From DASUBN01 sp964584665 (GTDB taxonomy: Bacteria; Pseudomonadota; Gammaproteobacteria; Natronospirales; REEB76): a DNA stretch of 64,000 nucleotides. Below are positions 48,781-58,080 of this stretch, one piece after another. The stretch is taken from the NCBI GenBank assembly GCA_964584665.1, contig CAZPAO010000003.1, positions 62,001 to 126,000 on the forward strand, written 5' to 3'. The number at the start of each line of letters is the position of its first letter. Position 1 is the stretch's first letter. A model generated the notes under the pieces. That model saw only the letters and a program-made list of their open reading frames with translations. It was not told the DNA's origin and did no database searches. Position numbers and translations under genes: made by a program.

Positions 48781-49685
48781 GACTTCTTACCGTTGAGCAT
48801 AGGGAAGCCCAAGGCCTCCCGCGCGTTGAAGTAGGCCTGGGCCACGCCGCGCGCGAGGGTGCGCACACGCAATATGTAGCGCTGCCGTTCCGTCACGGAT
48901 ATGGCGCGGCGCGCGTCCAGCAGATTGAAGGTGTGGGAAGCCTTCAGCACCTGCTCATAGGCAGGCAGCGGCAGACCGAGTTCCAGGAGACGCGAACATT
49001 CGCGCTCGCACACGTCGAACCAGTTGAACAGCACTTCGGTGTTGGCTTGCTCGAAGTTGTATTTGGACTGCTCCACCTCGTTCTGGTGGTAGACGTCGCC
49101 GTAGGTCACCTTGCCCAGGGGCCCGTCGGTCCAGGTGAGCTGGTACATGTTCTCCACACCCTGGAGATACATGGCCAGGCGCTCGAGGCCGTAGGTGATC
49201 TCGCCGGAGACGGGTTTGCACTCCAGGCCGCCCACCTGCTGGAAGTAGGTGAACTGGCTGATCTCCATGCCGTTCAGCCACACCTCCCATCCCAGGCCCC
49301 AGGCACCGAGGGTGGGCGATTCCCAGTTGTCTTCCACGAAGCGGATGTCGTGCACCAGCGGATCGATGCCGAGGGCCTTCAGGGAACCTATATAGAGGTC
49401 CTGGAAATCCGCCGGCGAGGGTTTGATGATCACCTGGAACTGGTAGTAGTGCTGGGCCCGGTTCGGGTTCTCGCCGTAACGCCCGTCGGTGGGACGGCGC
49501 GAGGGCTGCACGTAGGCTGCTGACCAGGGCTCGGGTCCGATGGCGCGCAGGAAGGTGGCTGGGTGGAAGGTACCGGCACCCATCTCCATGTCGAAGGGCT
49601 GCATCAGCACGCAACCCTGACCGGACCAGTAGGACTGGAGGGCTAGGATAAGCTCTTGAAAAGTAGCGGGTTTTTTTGAAGGCAT
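48777..49685 (-). CDS. glyQ: Glycine--tRNA ligase alpha subunit
   Basis: 302 residues with the class II catalytic core (TFQELILALQSYWSGQGCVLMQPFDMEMGAGTFHP-like start, YVQPSRRPTDGRYGENPNR motif 2). First gene of the glyQ-glyS-gmhB-plsC unit; divergent from glnA. Confidence 0.98.
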   Translation of the reverse strand: MPSKKPATFQELILALQSYWSGQGCVLMQPFDMEMGAGTFHPATFLRAIGPEPWSAAYVQPSRRPTDGRYGENPNRAQHYYQFQVIIKPSPADFQDLYIGSLKALGIDPLVHDIRFVEDNWESPTLGAWGLGWEVWLNGMEISQFTYFQQVGGLECKPVSGEITYGLERLAMYLQGVENMYQLTWTDGPLGKVTYGDVYHQNEVEQSKYNFEQANTEVLFNWFDVCERECSRLLELGLPLPAYEQVLKASHTFNLLDARRAISVTERQRYILRVRTLARGVAQAYFNAREALGFPMLNGKKS

Positions 49686-49790
49686 CTGTTTTTCTTCAGG
49701 GCCGGCGGCCCTTTCCCGCGGATGGCGCAGTATAGCGGCTCATAGCTTTGGCGCCACTGGAGCGCCCAGCCGGTCTGGGCTCCCAGGGCA

Positions 49791-49807
49791 TGCACCATTT
49801 TGGTGCA
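49791..49807. promoter_or_regulatory. NtrC-binding site upstream of glnA
   Basis: TGCACCATTTTGGTGCA, a perfect dyad matching the NtrC consensus. It precedes the sigma-54 promoter by about 70 bp. A TATAAT (49808-49813) follows directly, so the site also fills the 17-bp spacer of a possible sigma-70 promoter, whose -35 is weak. Confidence 0.9.
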
Positions 49808-49858
49808 TATAATCTCATTCTCAGGCAGCCTGCCCCGCGCCAACACTGGGCCCAGAGT

Positions 49859-49874
49859 TGGCACGCCGCATGCA
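49859..49874 (+). promoter_or_regulatory. Sigma-54 promoter of glnA
   Basis: TGGCACGCCGCATGCA: GG at -24 and GC at -12 spaced by 10 nt, 15 of 16 positions matching the sigma-54 consensus. Transcription should start near 49885, giving a leader of about 30 nt. With the NtrC site it makes glnA nitrogen-regulated. Confidence 0.88.
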
Positions 49875-49915
49875 TATACATAGGCATCGCCCCACCCACT
49901 TTTCCGGAGCCCGCC

Positions 49916-51334
<1,419 letters not shown>

Positions 51335-51335
51335 C

Positions 51336-51532
51336 CAAAGCTACTGCGCTCGGCAGGGCGTTGTCTGTAGCAGGGATGCGTACGTGCCGCGGAGCACAGG
51401 GATGTGCGAGAGTGGCGGCGCGAGGCGCCTAGCCCCATGCGCTACGCTTCCTGCTTCGCGCATGGCCCAGTGCGTACATCCATGTACGCCCGCGCGGTGC
51501 ATGCACCGCGCCCTTCGCTCGTCACGCTTTGG
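51336..51532. repeat. Hairpin/MITE-like dispersed repeat, copy R3
   Basis: Begins immediately after the glnA stop. The first 80 bp match copy R2. Ends are imperfect inverted repeats (CCAAAGC...GGGCG against GCGCCC...GCTTTGG). Internal hairpins are GCACAGGGATGTGC (51394-51407), GCGTACAT-CC-ATGTACGC and GCGCGGTGC-AT-GCACCGCGC. Confidence 0.8.
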
Positions 51533-51563
51533 TCCTAGCGCTTTTTGCATGAGACGTTTGGAA

Positions 51564-51591
51564 ACTCGGCCGCCTTTTAAGGCGGTCGAGT
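51564..51591 (+). terminator. Possible plus-strand terminator for glnA
   Basis: 11-bp stem with one mismatch (ACTCGGCCGCC / GGCGGTCGAGT) around TTTTAA, followed by CATTTTA. Faces the minus-strand terminator at 51614-51637. Confidence 0.45.
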
Positions 51592-51606
51592 CATTTTAGG
51601 CGCGCA

Positions 51607-51848
51607 GAAAAAAGCCGCCGGCCTGATGGCCGGCGGCGGGTCGAATAGAAAAGCTGGCGGGCCGCGGGGATGGGGTAAAGAACGACCCGCCAGCAATGGA
51701 CCGGGAGTGGGGTGACTCCCGGGCAGCTCCGCAGGGAGGGCGGAGCTGCGGTCACGCGCGGGGAGCGCGTGATTCGGCCGTGCGCATCGGCGCACGATTC
51801 ATGAAAACGTCGGTCTCCTGACAATGTGGACTGGACCGTCTAGTCCAC
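51607..51848 (-). ncRNA. Candidate small RNA with C-rich hairpin loops
   Basis: On the minus strand a sigma-70-like promoter (TTGCAA at 51876-51881, 17-bp spacer, TATATT at 51853-51858) should start an RNA near 51846 that ends about 240 nt later at a perfect GC-rich terminator with six U (51608-51637). In between lie consecutive hairpins at 51826-51848, 51779-51796, 51752-51772, 51723-51749, 51701-51722 and 51654-51693. On this strand several loops are C-rich: UCCCC, CCUCCCU, ACCCC-type and UUUACCCCAUCCCC, which could pair with Shine-Dalgarno sequences. No good reading frame is seen apart from a 16-codon frame at 51752-51802. Confidence 0.65.
51614..51637 (-). terminator. Rho-independent terminator of the candidate small RNA
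   Basis: Perfect 10-bp stem GCCGCCGGCC / GGCCGGCGGC with an ATCA loop on the minus strand, followed there by six T residues (A tract 51608-51613 on the plus strand). Confidence 0.85.
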
Positions 51849-51852
51849 TAAT

Positions 51853-51881
51853 AATATAGTCCTGCGCTTGGGTATTTGCAA
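51853..51881 (-). promoter_or_regulatory. Promoter of the candidate small RNA
   Basis: Minus-strand TTGCAA and TATATT with a 17-bp spacer, in a locally AT-rich patch. Predicted start near 51846. Confidence 0.6.
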
Positions 51882-51945
51882 ACTCTAATTGACCATAAGT
51901 CATTTAAGCTTGAGGACGCCCGATCATTGGAATAGGCTGGAACCC

Positions 51946-52512
51946 ATGCGCCGAATCCTGCCCCTGCTCCTCGTACTCCTCTCCCTCACCTCCATGGTGA
52001 CGGCGGATCCCCTTTACAAGTGGGTGGATGACCAGGGCAACGTCCATTACTCGGACAAGCCCCAGCCCGGGGCCAAGAAGCTCAATCTCCCGCTGCCATC
52101 CACGTTCACCCCGGCTGTGCCCGCCGCACCGCCGGATAATCCGGTGAACAGCGATACCCGGTTCCGCAACCGTCATTCCGATGCCAACAAGTCGGGCGAC
52201 GGCAAGCAGGCCACGGCTTACAGCGATTTCGTGATCACCGCGCCCCAGGCTAACCAAGTCCTTTGGAACGTCACCAGCGTCAGCGTGAGCGTCTCGGTGA
52301 AGCCGGGTCTGCAGCCTGGCGACAGAGTGACCATCACCCTCGACAACAAGGTGGTGGGTCCCCAGGAAGATGCCAACGCCAGCTTCGATGACTTGGACCG
52401 GGGTGAGCACACCGTCAGCGCCAACCTACAGACCGCGGATGGCGCGGTATTGGTGGCCCAGCCCATCACTTTCTTCATCCAGCGCGGAACTCAGAAGAAG
52501 CCTACGCCCTGA
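51946..52512 (+). CDS. Exported DUF4124-domain protein
   Basis: 188 residues. A signal peptide (MRRILPLLLVLLSLTSMVTA) is followed by a DUF4124 domain (DPLYKWVDDQGNVHYSDKPQPGAKKL), then a linker and a beta-rich second half (VSVKPGLQPGDRVTITLDN ... HTVSANLQTADGAV) resembling an Ig-like fold. Commonly found between glnA and ntrBC in gammaproteobacteria, but its role is unknown. Confidence 0.85.
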   Translation: MRRILPLLLVLLSLTSMVTADPLYKWVDDQGNVHYSDKPQPGAKKLNLPLPSTFTPAVPAAPPDNPVNSDTRFRNRHSDANKSGDGKQATAYSDFVITAPQANQVLWNVTSVSVSVSVKPGLQPGDRVTITLDNKVVGPQEDANASFDDLDRGEHTVSANLQTADGAVLVAQPITFFIQRGTQKKPTP

Positions 52513-52523
52513 TTCGGTGCGGT

Positions 52524-52540
52524 TGCACTATAATGGTGCA
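52524..52540. promoter_or_regulatory. NtrC-binding site over the ntrBC promoter
   Basis: TGCACTATAATGGTGCA, a 17-bp dyad close to the NtrC consensus, with the TATAAT -10 box (52529-52534) in its centre. It lies 15 nt before the ntrB start. NtrC-P bound here would block its own promoter, as at E. coli glnLp. Confidence 0.8.
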
Positions 52541-52555
52541 AACCGTGAGGATCAG

Positions 52556-53612
52556 ATGGCTTCGGGCCTATCACAGCAGAGCATCCTGGAGAACCAGACC
52601 ACCGCCATCCTGTGCCTGGATGGGGTGCTCCGCCTCACTTACCTCAATCCCGCCGCCGAGACCCTGCTCCGGCTTGATGCCCGCAAGGTCCTGGGTCGGC
52701 CTATCGCCGAATGCCTGCCCGAAGCGGGGGAATTCGCACTGGCCCTGGCCCGGGCCGCCGGCAGCCGCGAGACCTTCACCCAGCGTGAGCTGAGGTTGCC
52801 GCTCGCCGACCGGGATGTGGTCACGGTGGACTGCACCGCCACGCCGGTGGCGGAGGGGGAAGGCGAGACGCCGCTCCTGGTGGAACTGGCTCCGCTGGAC
52901 CGCCACCTGCGCATCAGCCGCGAAGACGCGCTCATCGCCCAGCATGCCGCGAACCGCGTGCTGGCCCGCAACCTCGCCCACGAGGTCCGCAACCCATTGG
53001 GCGGCCTGCGCGGCGCCGCGCAGTTGCTGGAGCGGCGGCTGCCCGACGAGAAGCTGAAGGAATACACCGGCGTCATCATGAAGGAGGCGGACCGGCTCAC
53101 GGCGCTGGTGGACGCCATGCTCGGGCCTAGCCGGCCCTCGCAGCTTGCCGCGGTGAACATCCATGAGCTGCTGGAACACGTGGCGCGGCTCGTGGAAGCG
53201 GAAGCGCCGGCGGGACTGGAGCTGAAGCGCGACTACGACCCCAGCCTGCCGGAACTCTCCCTTGACCGGGACCAGATCGTGCAGGCCCTGCTCAACATCG
53301 CGCGCAACGCGCGCGAAGCCTTGGGCGCGCGCGGCACCCTCACCTTCCGCACCCGCATCCTGCGCCAGTTCACCATCGGCCAGAAGCGCCATCGCCTCGC
53401 CGCCTGCGTGGACGTGGCGGACGATGGCCCCGGCATCGAGCCTGCGCTGCTGCCGCGCATCTTCGCGCCGCTCGTCAGCGGCAAGCCCGGCGGCACCGGT
53501 CTCGGGCTCTCCATAGCCCAAGAACTCGTTAACAGACACGCCGGGCTCATCGAATGCACGAGCGCGCCCGGCGCCACCGTCTTCTCCGTGATATTGCCCC
53601 TGGAAGGAGCCC

Positions 53613-53632
<20 letters not shown>
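52556..53632 (+). CDS. glnL: Nitrogen regulation sensor histidine kinase NtrB (GlnL)
   Basis: 358 residues: N-terminal PAS domain (about 10-115), HisKA with phospho-acceptor His142 in LAHEVRNPLGGLRGAAQLL, and HATPase with N box (LLNIARNAREAL), DDGPGIEP and GGTGLGLSIAQELV. Cytoplasmic; PII-controlled phosphorylation of NtrC. ATG with GAGG upstream; overlaps ntrC by 20 nt. Confidence 0.96.
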
Positions 53633-55010
<1,378 letters not shown>

Positions 55011-55108
55011 TGACATGTCGTCCGTGCATGGACTTACGTCAAGCCAAAAACTGAAATCAGCCCCTACTGCTTAGAATGGATGCACACCCCTCAAGCAGGC
55101 AGGACGCC

Positions 55109-55528
55109 ATGTTGATCGAAGCATCCGTAGAGAATTGGGACCAGCACCACGCCGCCGTGGTGGCCACCAACGACATCGCACGCGAGCTAACCGTGCCGCC
55201 CAGCGGCAACGGCACCGGGTCCAGCGTCACCGGTTCGGAGTTCCTCTGCCTGGCGGTGGCCACCAGTTATTGCAACGACATCTACCGGGAAGGCCGCGAT
55301 CGGGGCATCGAGGTGCTGCGGGTGAACGTGGATGTGCGGGCGGACTTCAGCGGTACCGGTGAACCCCTAAGAGGTTTGAGCTACCGGGCGCGGGTGGCGG
55401 CCAAGGGCGAGGAGCAGGAGATCCGTGAGCTGATGCTGCACACGGACCGGGTGGCGGAGATCCAGACCACCCTGCGCAAGGGCATGGAAGTGAAGTTTGA
55501 ACCGGCAGAAATAATAGCGGAGGGCTGA
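55109..55528 (+). CDS. OsmC-family protein
   Basis: 139 residues. OsmC/Ohr fold: N-terminal strands, then TGSEFLCLAVATSYCNDIYREG helix with two Cys, of which the second stands at the peroxidatic position; the usual second active-site Cys near the C-terminus is missing. ATG 55109 has AGGA upstream; an ATG at 55076 would add 11 residues. Second OsmC-type protein in the window. Followed directly by repeat R4. Confidence 0.75.
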   Translation: MLIEASVENWDQHHAAVVATNDIARELTVPPSGNGTGSSVTGSEFLCLAVATSYCNDIYREGRDRGIEVLRVNVDVRADFSGTGEPLRGLSYRARVAAKGEEQEIRELMLHTDRVAEIQTTLRKGMEVKFEPAEIIAEG

Positions 55529-55656
55529 TCAAAACCTGCTGCGCTCGGCAGGGCTTTGTTGCGCTTCGGACTCGCAGTCGGTCATGCACACCAAGAGTGC
55601 ACTCCCTCCTGCTCGCCTCGCGCGCCTAGCCCTGCCTTCGCTCGCGACGCTTTTGA
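55529..55656. repeat. Hairpin/MITE-like dispersed repeat, copy R4
   Basis: Starts at the first base after the OsmC stop. Imperfect terminal inverted repeats (TCAAAA...GCAGGGCT against AGCCCTGC...TTTTGA). The interior matches R5 (23655 onward) over about 70 bp; the stem TGCAC/GTGCA corresponds to CGTAC/GTACG in R5, with paired substitutions. Confidence 0.8.
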
Positions 55657-55663
55657 AACGACA

Positions 55664-56647
55664 TCAACCGGCGGCGCAGGCTTCGGTGGCAAGCTTCTTG
55701 CCCGGCACGTTCAGGCTACCGGTGAGTTCCGAGACGCTCTTCATGTTGTAGCGGGACAAGTGGTCCGCTATGCCGGCATTCAGTTTCTTGCACACCAGCG
55801 GATCGTAGAAGAGCGCGGTGCCCACCCCCACGGCGGTGGCGCCAGCGATCAAGAACTCCAGCGCATCCTGCACCGTAGTCACGCCGCCCTGGCCGATGAT
55901 GGGGATGTTATGGGGCTTCGCCACTTGGTAGACCTGTTGGGTCTTCAGCAGCGCGATGGGCTTGATGGCCGGGCCCGAGAGGCCGCCCTGGAAGTTGCCG
56001 ATGACGGCGGAACGCTTCTCGACATCTATAGCCATGCCCATCAGGGTGTTGATGACGGCGAAGCCGTCGGTCCCCGCCTCGATGCAGCGCCGCGCGTTCA
56101 GCGCGATGTCCGTCTGGTTGGGCGAGAGCTTGGTGATGAGGGGTTTCCTGGTCACGGCGCGGCAGGCGGCCACCACCTGGGCGGACATGTCCGGGTCGTT
56201 GCCGAACTGCACGCCGCCTTCCTTCACGTTCGGACAGGAGATGTTGATCTCCATGGCGTCGATGGGCGAGTCATCGAAGCGGCGCGTGACTTCCGCGTAC
56301 TCTTCCACCGTCGAGCCCGATACGTTGGCGATGAAACGGGTCTCTGAGAAATCCAGCATCGGCAGGATGTTCTTCACCACGTGATCCACACCCGGGTTCT
56401 GCAGGCCGATGGCGTTCAGCATCCCCGAGGGAGTCTCGTACACCCGGTGGGCCGGGTTGCCGAGGCGGGGCTTCAGGGTGGTGCCCTTCAGGCATACGGC
56501 GCCGGCGTCCCGGTTGGAGAAGCCCGCCACCCGCGTGTATTCTTCGCCGAACCCGACGCAGCCCGAGAGCAGGACCAGCGGCGAGTCGAATCGCATGCCG
56601 CAGAAGTCGAGCTTGAGGGAGCCGGGGAGGGGAGCGAAGTCGGTCAT
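55664..56647 (-). CDS. pyrD: Dihydroorotate dehydrogenase, class 1B-like
   Basis: 327 residues. FMN barrel with LSGCVGFGEEY, SGMLNAIGLQNPG, the catalytic Cys in NISCPNVKEGG, and INTLMGMAID; these blocks are closest to class 1B (Bacillus PyrD type) rather than the membrane-bound class 2 enzyme usual in gammaproteobacteria. Class 1B needs PyrK for NAD; no pyrK is in the window. Its ATG (complement of 56645-56647) abuts the trmL ATG (56648). Confidence 0.9.
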   Translation of the reverse strand: MTDFAPLPGSLKLDFCGMRFDSPLVLLSGCVGFGEEYTRVAGFSNRDAGAVCLKGTTLKPRLGNPAHRVYETPSGMLNAIGLQNPGVDHVVKNILPMLDFSETRFIANVSGSTVEEYAEVTRRFDDSPIDAMEINISCPNVKEGGVQFGNDPDMSAQVVAACRAVTRKPLITKLSPNQTDIALNARRCIEAGTDGFAVINTLMGMAIDVEKRSAVIGNFQGGLSGPAIKPIALLKTQQVYQVAKPHNIPIIGQGGVTTVQDALEFLIAGATAVGVGTALFYDPLVCKKLNAGIADHLSRYNMKSVSELTGSLNVPGKKLATEACAAG

Positions 56648-57112
56648 ATGTTCCACATCATCCTCTATCAACCTGAGATACCGCCCAACGCGGGCAATAT
56701 CATACGCCTGTGCGCCAACACGGGCGCCGCGCTGCACCTGGTGCATCCCCTGGGCTTCGATCTCTCGGAGTCGAAGGTGAGGCGCGCGGGCCTGGACTAC
56801 CATGAGATGGCGAACGTCACCGAGCACGCGGACTTCGAGTCCTGCATGGCGGCGCTCGCTGCGCCGCGTCTCTTTGCCCTCTCCACCCGCGGCACGCGCC
56901 GTTACACCGAGCCGGAATACCGGGACGGGGACGCCTTCCTGTTCGGCCCTGAGACCCGCGGCCTGCCCCAGGCCCTGCTCGACTCCCTCCCGCCGGTACA
57001 GGTGCTGCGCCTGCCCATGCGGCCCGGCAACCGCAGCCTCAACCTCTCCAATGCCGTGGCGGTGATGGTGTTCGAGGCCTGGCGGCAGCAAGGGTTCGTT
57101 GGCAGCTCCTAG
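56648..57112 (+). CDS. trmL: tRNA (cytidine34/uridine34-2'-O)-methyltransferase TrmL
   Basis: 154 residues, SPOUT family: MFHIILYQPEIPPNAGNIIRL start, then LFGPETRGLP and LRLPMRPGNRSLNLSNAVAVMVFEAWRQ, the trefoil-knot SAM site. Methylates the wobble base of tRNA-Leu. Starts at the very next base after divergent pyrD, so its promoter must lie within pyrD. Confidence 0.95.
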   Translation: MFHIILYQPEIPPNAGNIIRLCANTGAALHLVHPLGFDLSESKVRRAGLDYHEMANVTEHADFESCMAALAAPRLFALSTRGTRRYTEPEYRDGDAFLFGPETRGLPQALLDSLPPVQVLRLPMRPGNRSLNLSNAVAVMVFEAWRQQGFVGSS

Positions 57113-57143
57113 AAAGCATTACTTTTCCAGGGTTTTGACCGGC

Positions 57144-57198
57144 TTGACGCGACGGTCCATCTTGTATATTTTACCAAAAGGTTAATTAACCTATTGGT
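57144..57198 (+). promoter_or_regulatory. Promoter and palindromic operator of the ArsR operon
   Basis: A TTGACG (57144-57149) and a TATATT/TATTTT region (57165-57172) form a likely sigma-70 promoter. Directly after it, 57173-57198 is a 26-bp dyad with arms ACCAA and TTGGT around the perfect 14-bp core AGGTTAATTAACCT. The dyad would cover the transcription start, a good site for the ArsR repressor encoded next. Confidence 0.75.
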
Positions 57199-57206
57199 GT
57201 AGTACC

Positions 57207-57584
57207 ATGCAATCCGATCACCTGAGTGCCACCTTCGCCGCCCTGGCGGACCCCACCCGCCGGGCAATCCTCGCCCGACTGTCCCTGGGGGAGATCTCGG
57301 TGACGGAACTCGCCGAGCCCTTCGAGATGAGCCTGCCGGCCGTGACCAAGCACCTCAAGGTACTGGAGAAGGCCGGCCTCATCACCCGCGGCCGGCACGC
57401 CCAGTGGCGGCCCTGTCGCCTGAAGGCGGCGCCGCTGCAGGAGGTCTCGGACTGGGTGGAGCATTACCGCCGCTTCTGGGAAGAGCGGCTGGATCGTCTG
57501 GGCGAATACCTGAAGGAGCTGCAGGCCGAAGAGGCCGTCGGCACACCCAAGACCAAGGAGAAGAAGCATGACCGCAAGAAGTGA
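57207..57584 (+). CDS. ArsR-family HTH repressor, non-metal type
   Basis: 125 residues: winged HTH with LADPTRRAILARL, recognition helix SLPAVTKHLKVLEKAGLI and wing HAQWRPCRLK. The metal-binding ELCVCDL motif of ArsR/SmtB is replaced by SVTELAEPF, and only one Cys is present, so a metal is an unlikely ligand. Overlaps the first SRPBCC gene by 17 nt, as in many ArsR-AHSA1 pairs. Confidence 0.9.
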   Translation: MQSDHLSATFAALADPTRRAILARLSLGEISVTELAEPFEMSLPAVTKHLKVLEKAGLITRGRHAQWRPCRLKAAPLQEVSDWVEHYRRFWEERLDRLGEYLKELQAEEAVGTPKTKEKKHDRKK

Positions 57585-58080
57585 GACACAGCACGCCAGC
57601 TTCACCATCGAGCGCCACTATGACGCGCCGGTGGCCCTGCTCTACAAGGCCTTCTCCGACGAGAAAGCGAAGAGCCGCTGGTTCGGCGGCGGCGGTGAGT
57701 GGGTTCTGGTCGACAAGAAGTTCGACTTCCGCGTCGGCGGTCACGAGCACCTCTCCGGCAGATGGAAGAGCGGCATGGTGTCCGCCTTCGATGCCACCTA
57801 TCACGATATCGTGCCGGAGCAGCGCATCGTCTACGCCTACGACATGCACCTGGACAACAGGCACATCTCCGTGTCCCTGGCCACCCTGCTCTTCGCTGTG
57901 GACGGCGCCGGCTCCAGGCTCACCATCACGGAACAAGGTGCCTTCCTGGACGGTTATGACGATGCGGGCTCCCGCGAGAAGGGTACCCGCGGCCTGATGG
58001 AGCGCATAGCCGATTCGCTGAAGGGCGACGATATCCAGGACCTGCCGACCCCTGACCCGAAACTGCGGAGAGACAGATGA
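57568..58080 (+). CDS. SRPBCC/AHSA1-domain protein (first of three)
   Basis: 170 residues. START-like fold with FTIERHYDAPVALLYKAFSDEKAKSRWFG and the C-terminal helix GTRGLMERIADSL. The fold makes a hydrophobic pocket; no catalytic residues are known. Overlaps the MFS gene by 4 nt. Likely binds or processes the operon's hydrophobic ligand. Confidence 0.85.
   Translation: MTARSETQHASFTIERHYDAPVALLYKAFSDEKAKSRWFGGGGEWVLVDKKFDFRVGGHEHLSGRWKSGMVSAFDATYHDIVPEQRIVYAYDMHLDNRHISVSLATLLFAVDGAGSRLTITEQGAFLDGYDDAGSREKGTRGLMERIADSLKGDDIQDLPTPDPKLRRDR

Noticed and set aside
51614..51796. Plus-strand reading of the hairpin series as a CsrA-sequestering RNA (GGA-type loops)
   Set aside because: Loops such as AGGGAGG and GGGGA would fit, but no plus-strand promoter or U-tailed terminator frames the region, while the minus strand has both.
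51577..51824. Minus-strand frames of 72 and 77 codons over the hairpin region
   Set aside because: Pro/Arg-rich translations shaped by inverted repeats, with no ribosome site at their starts; the hairpins, promoter and terminator fit an RNA gene better.
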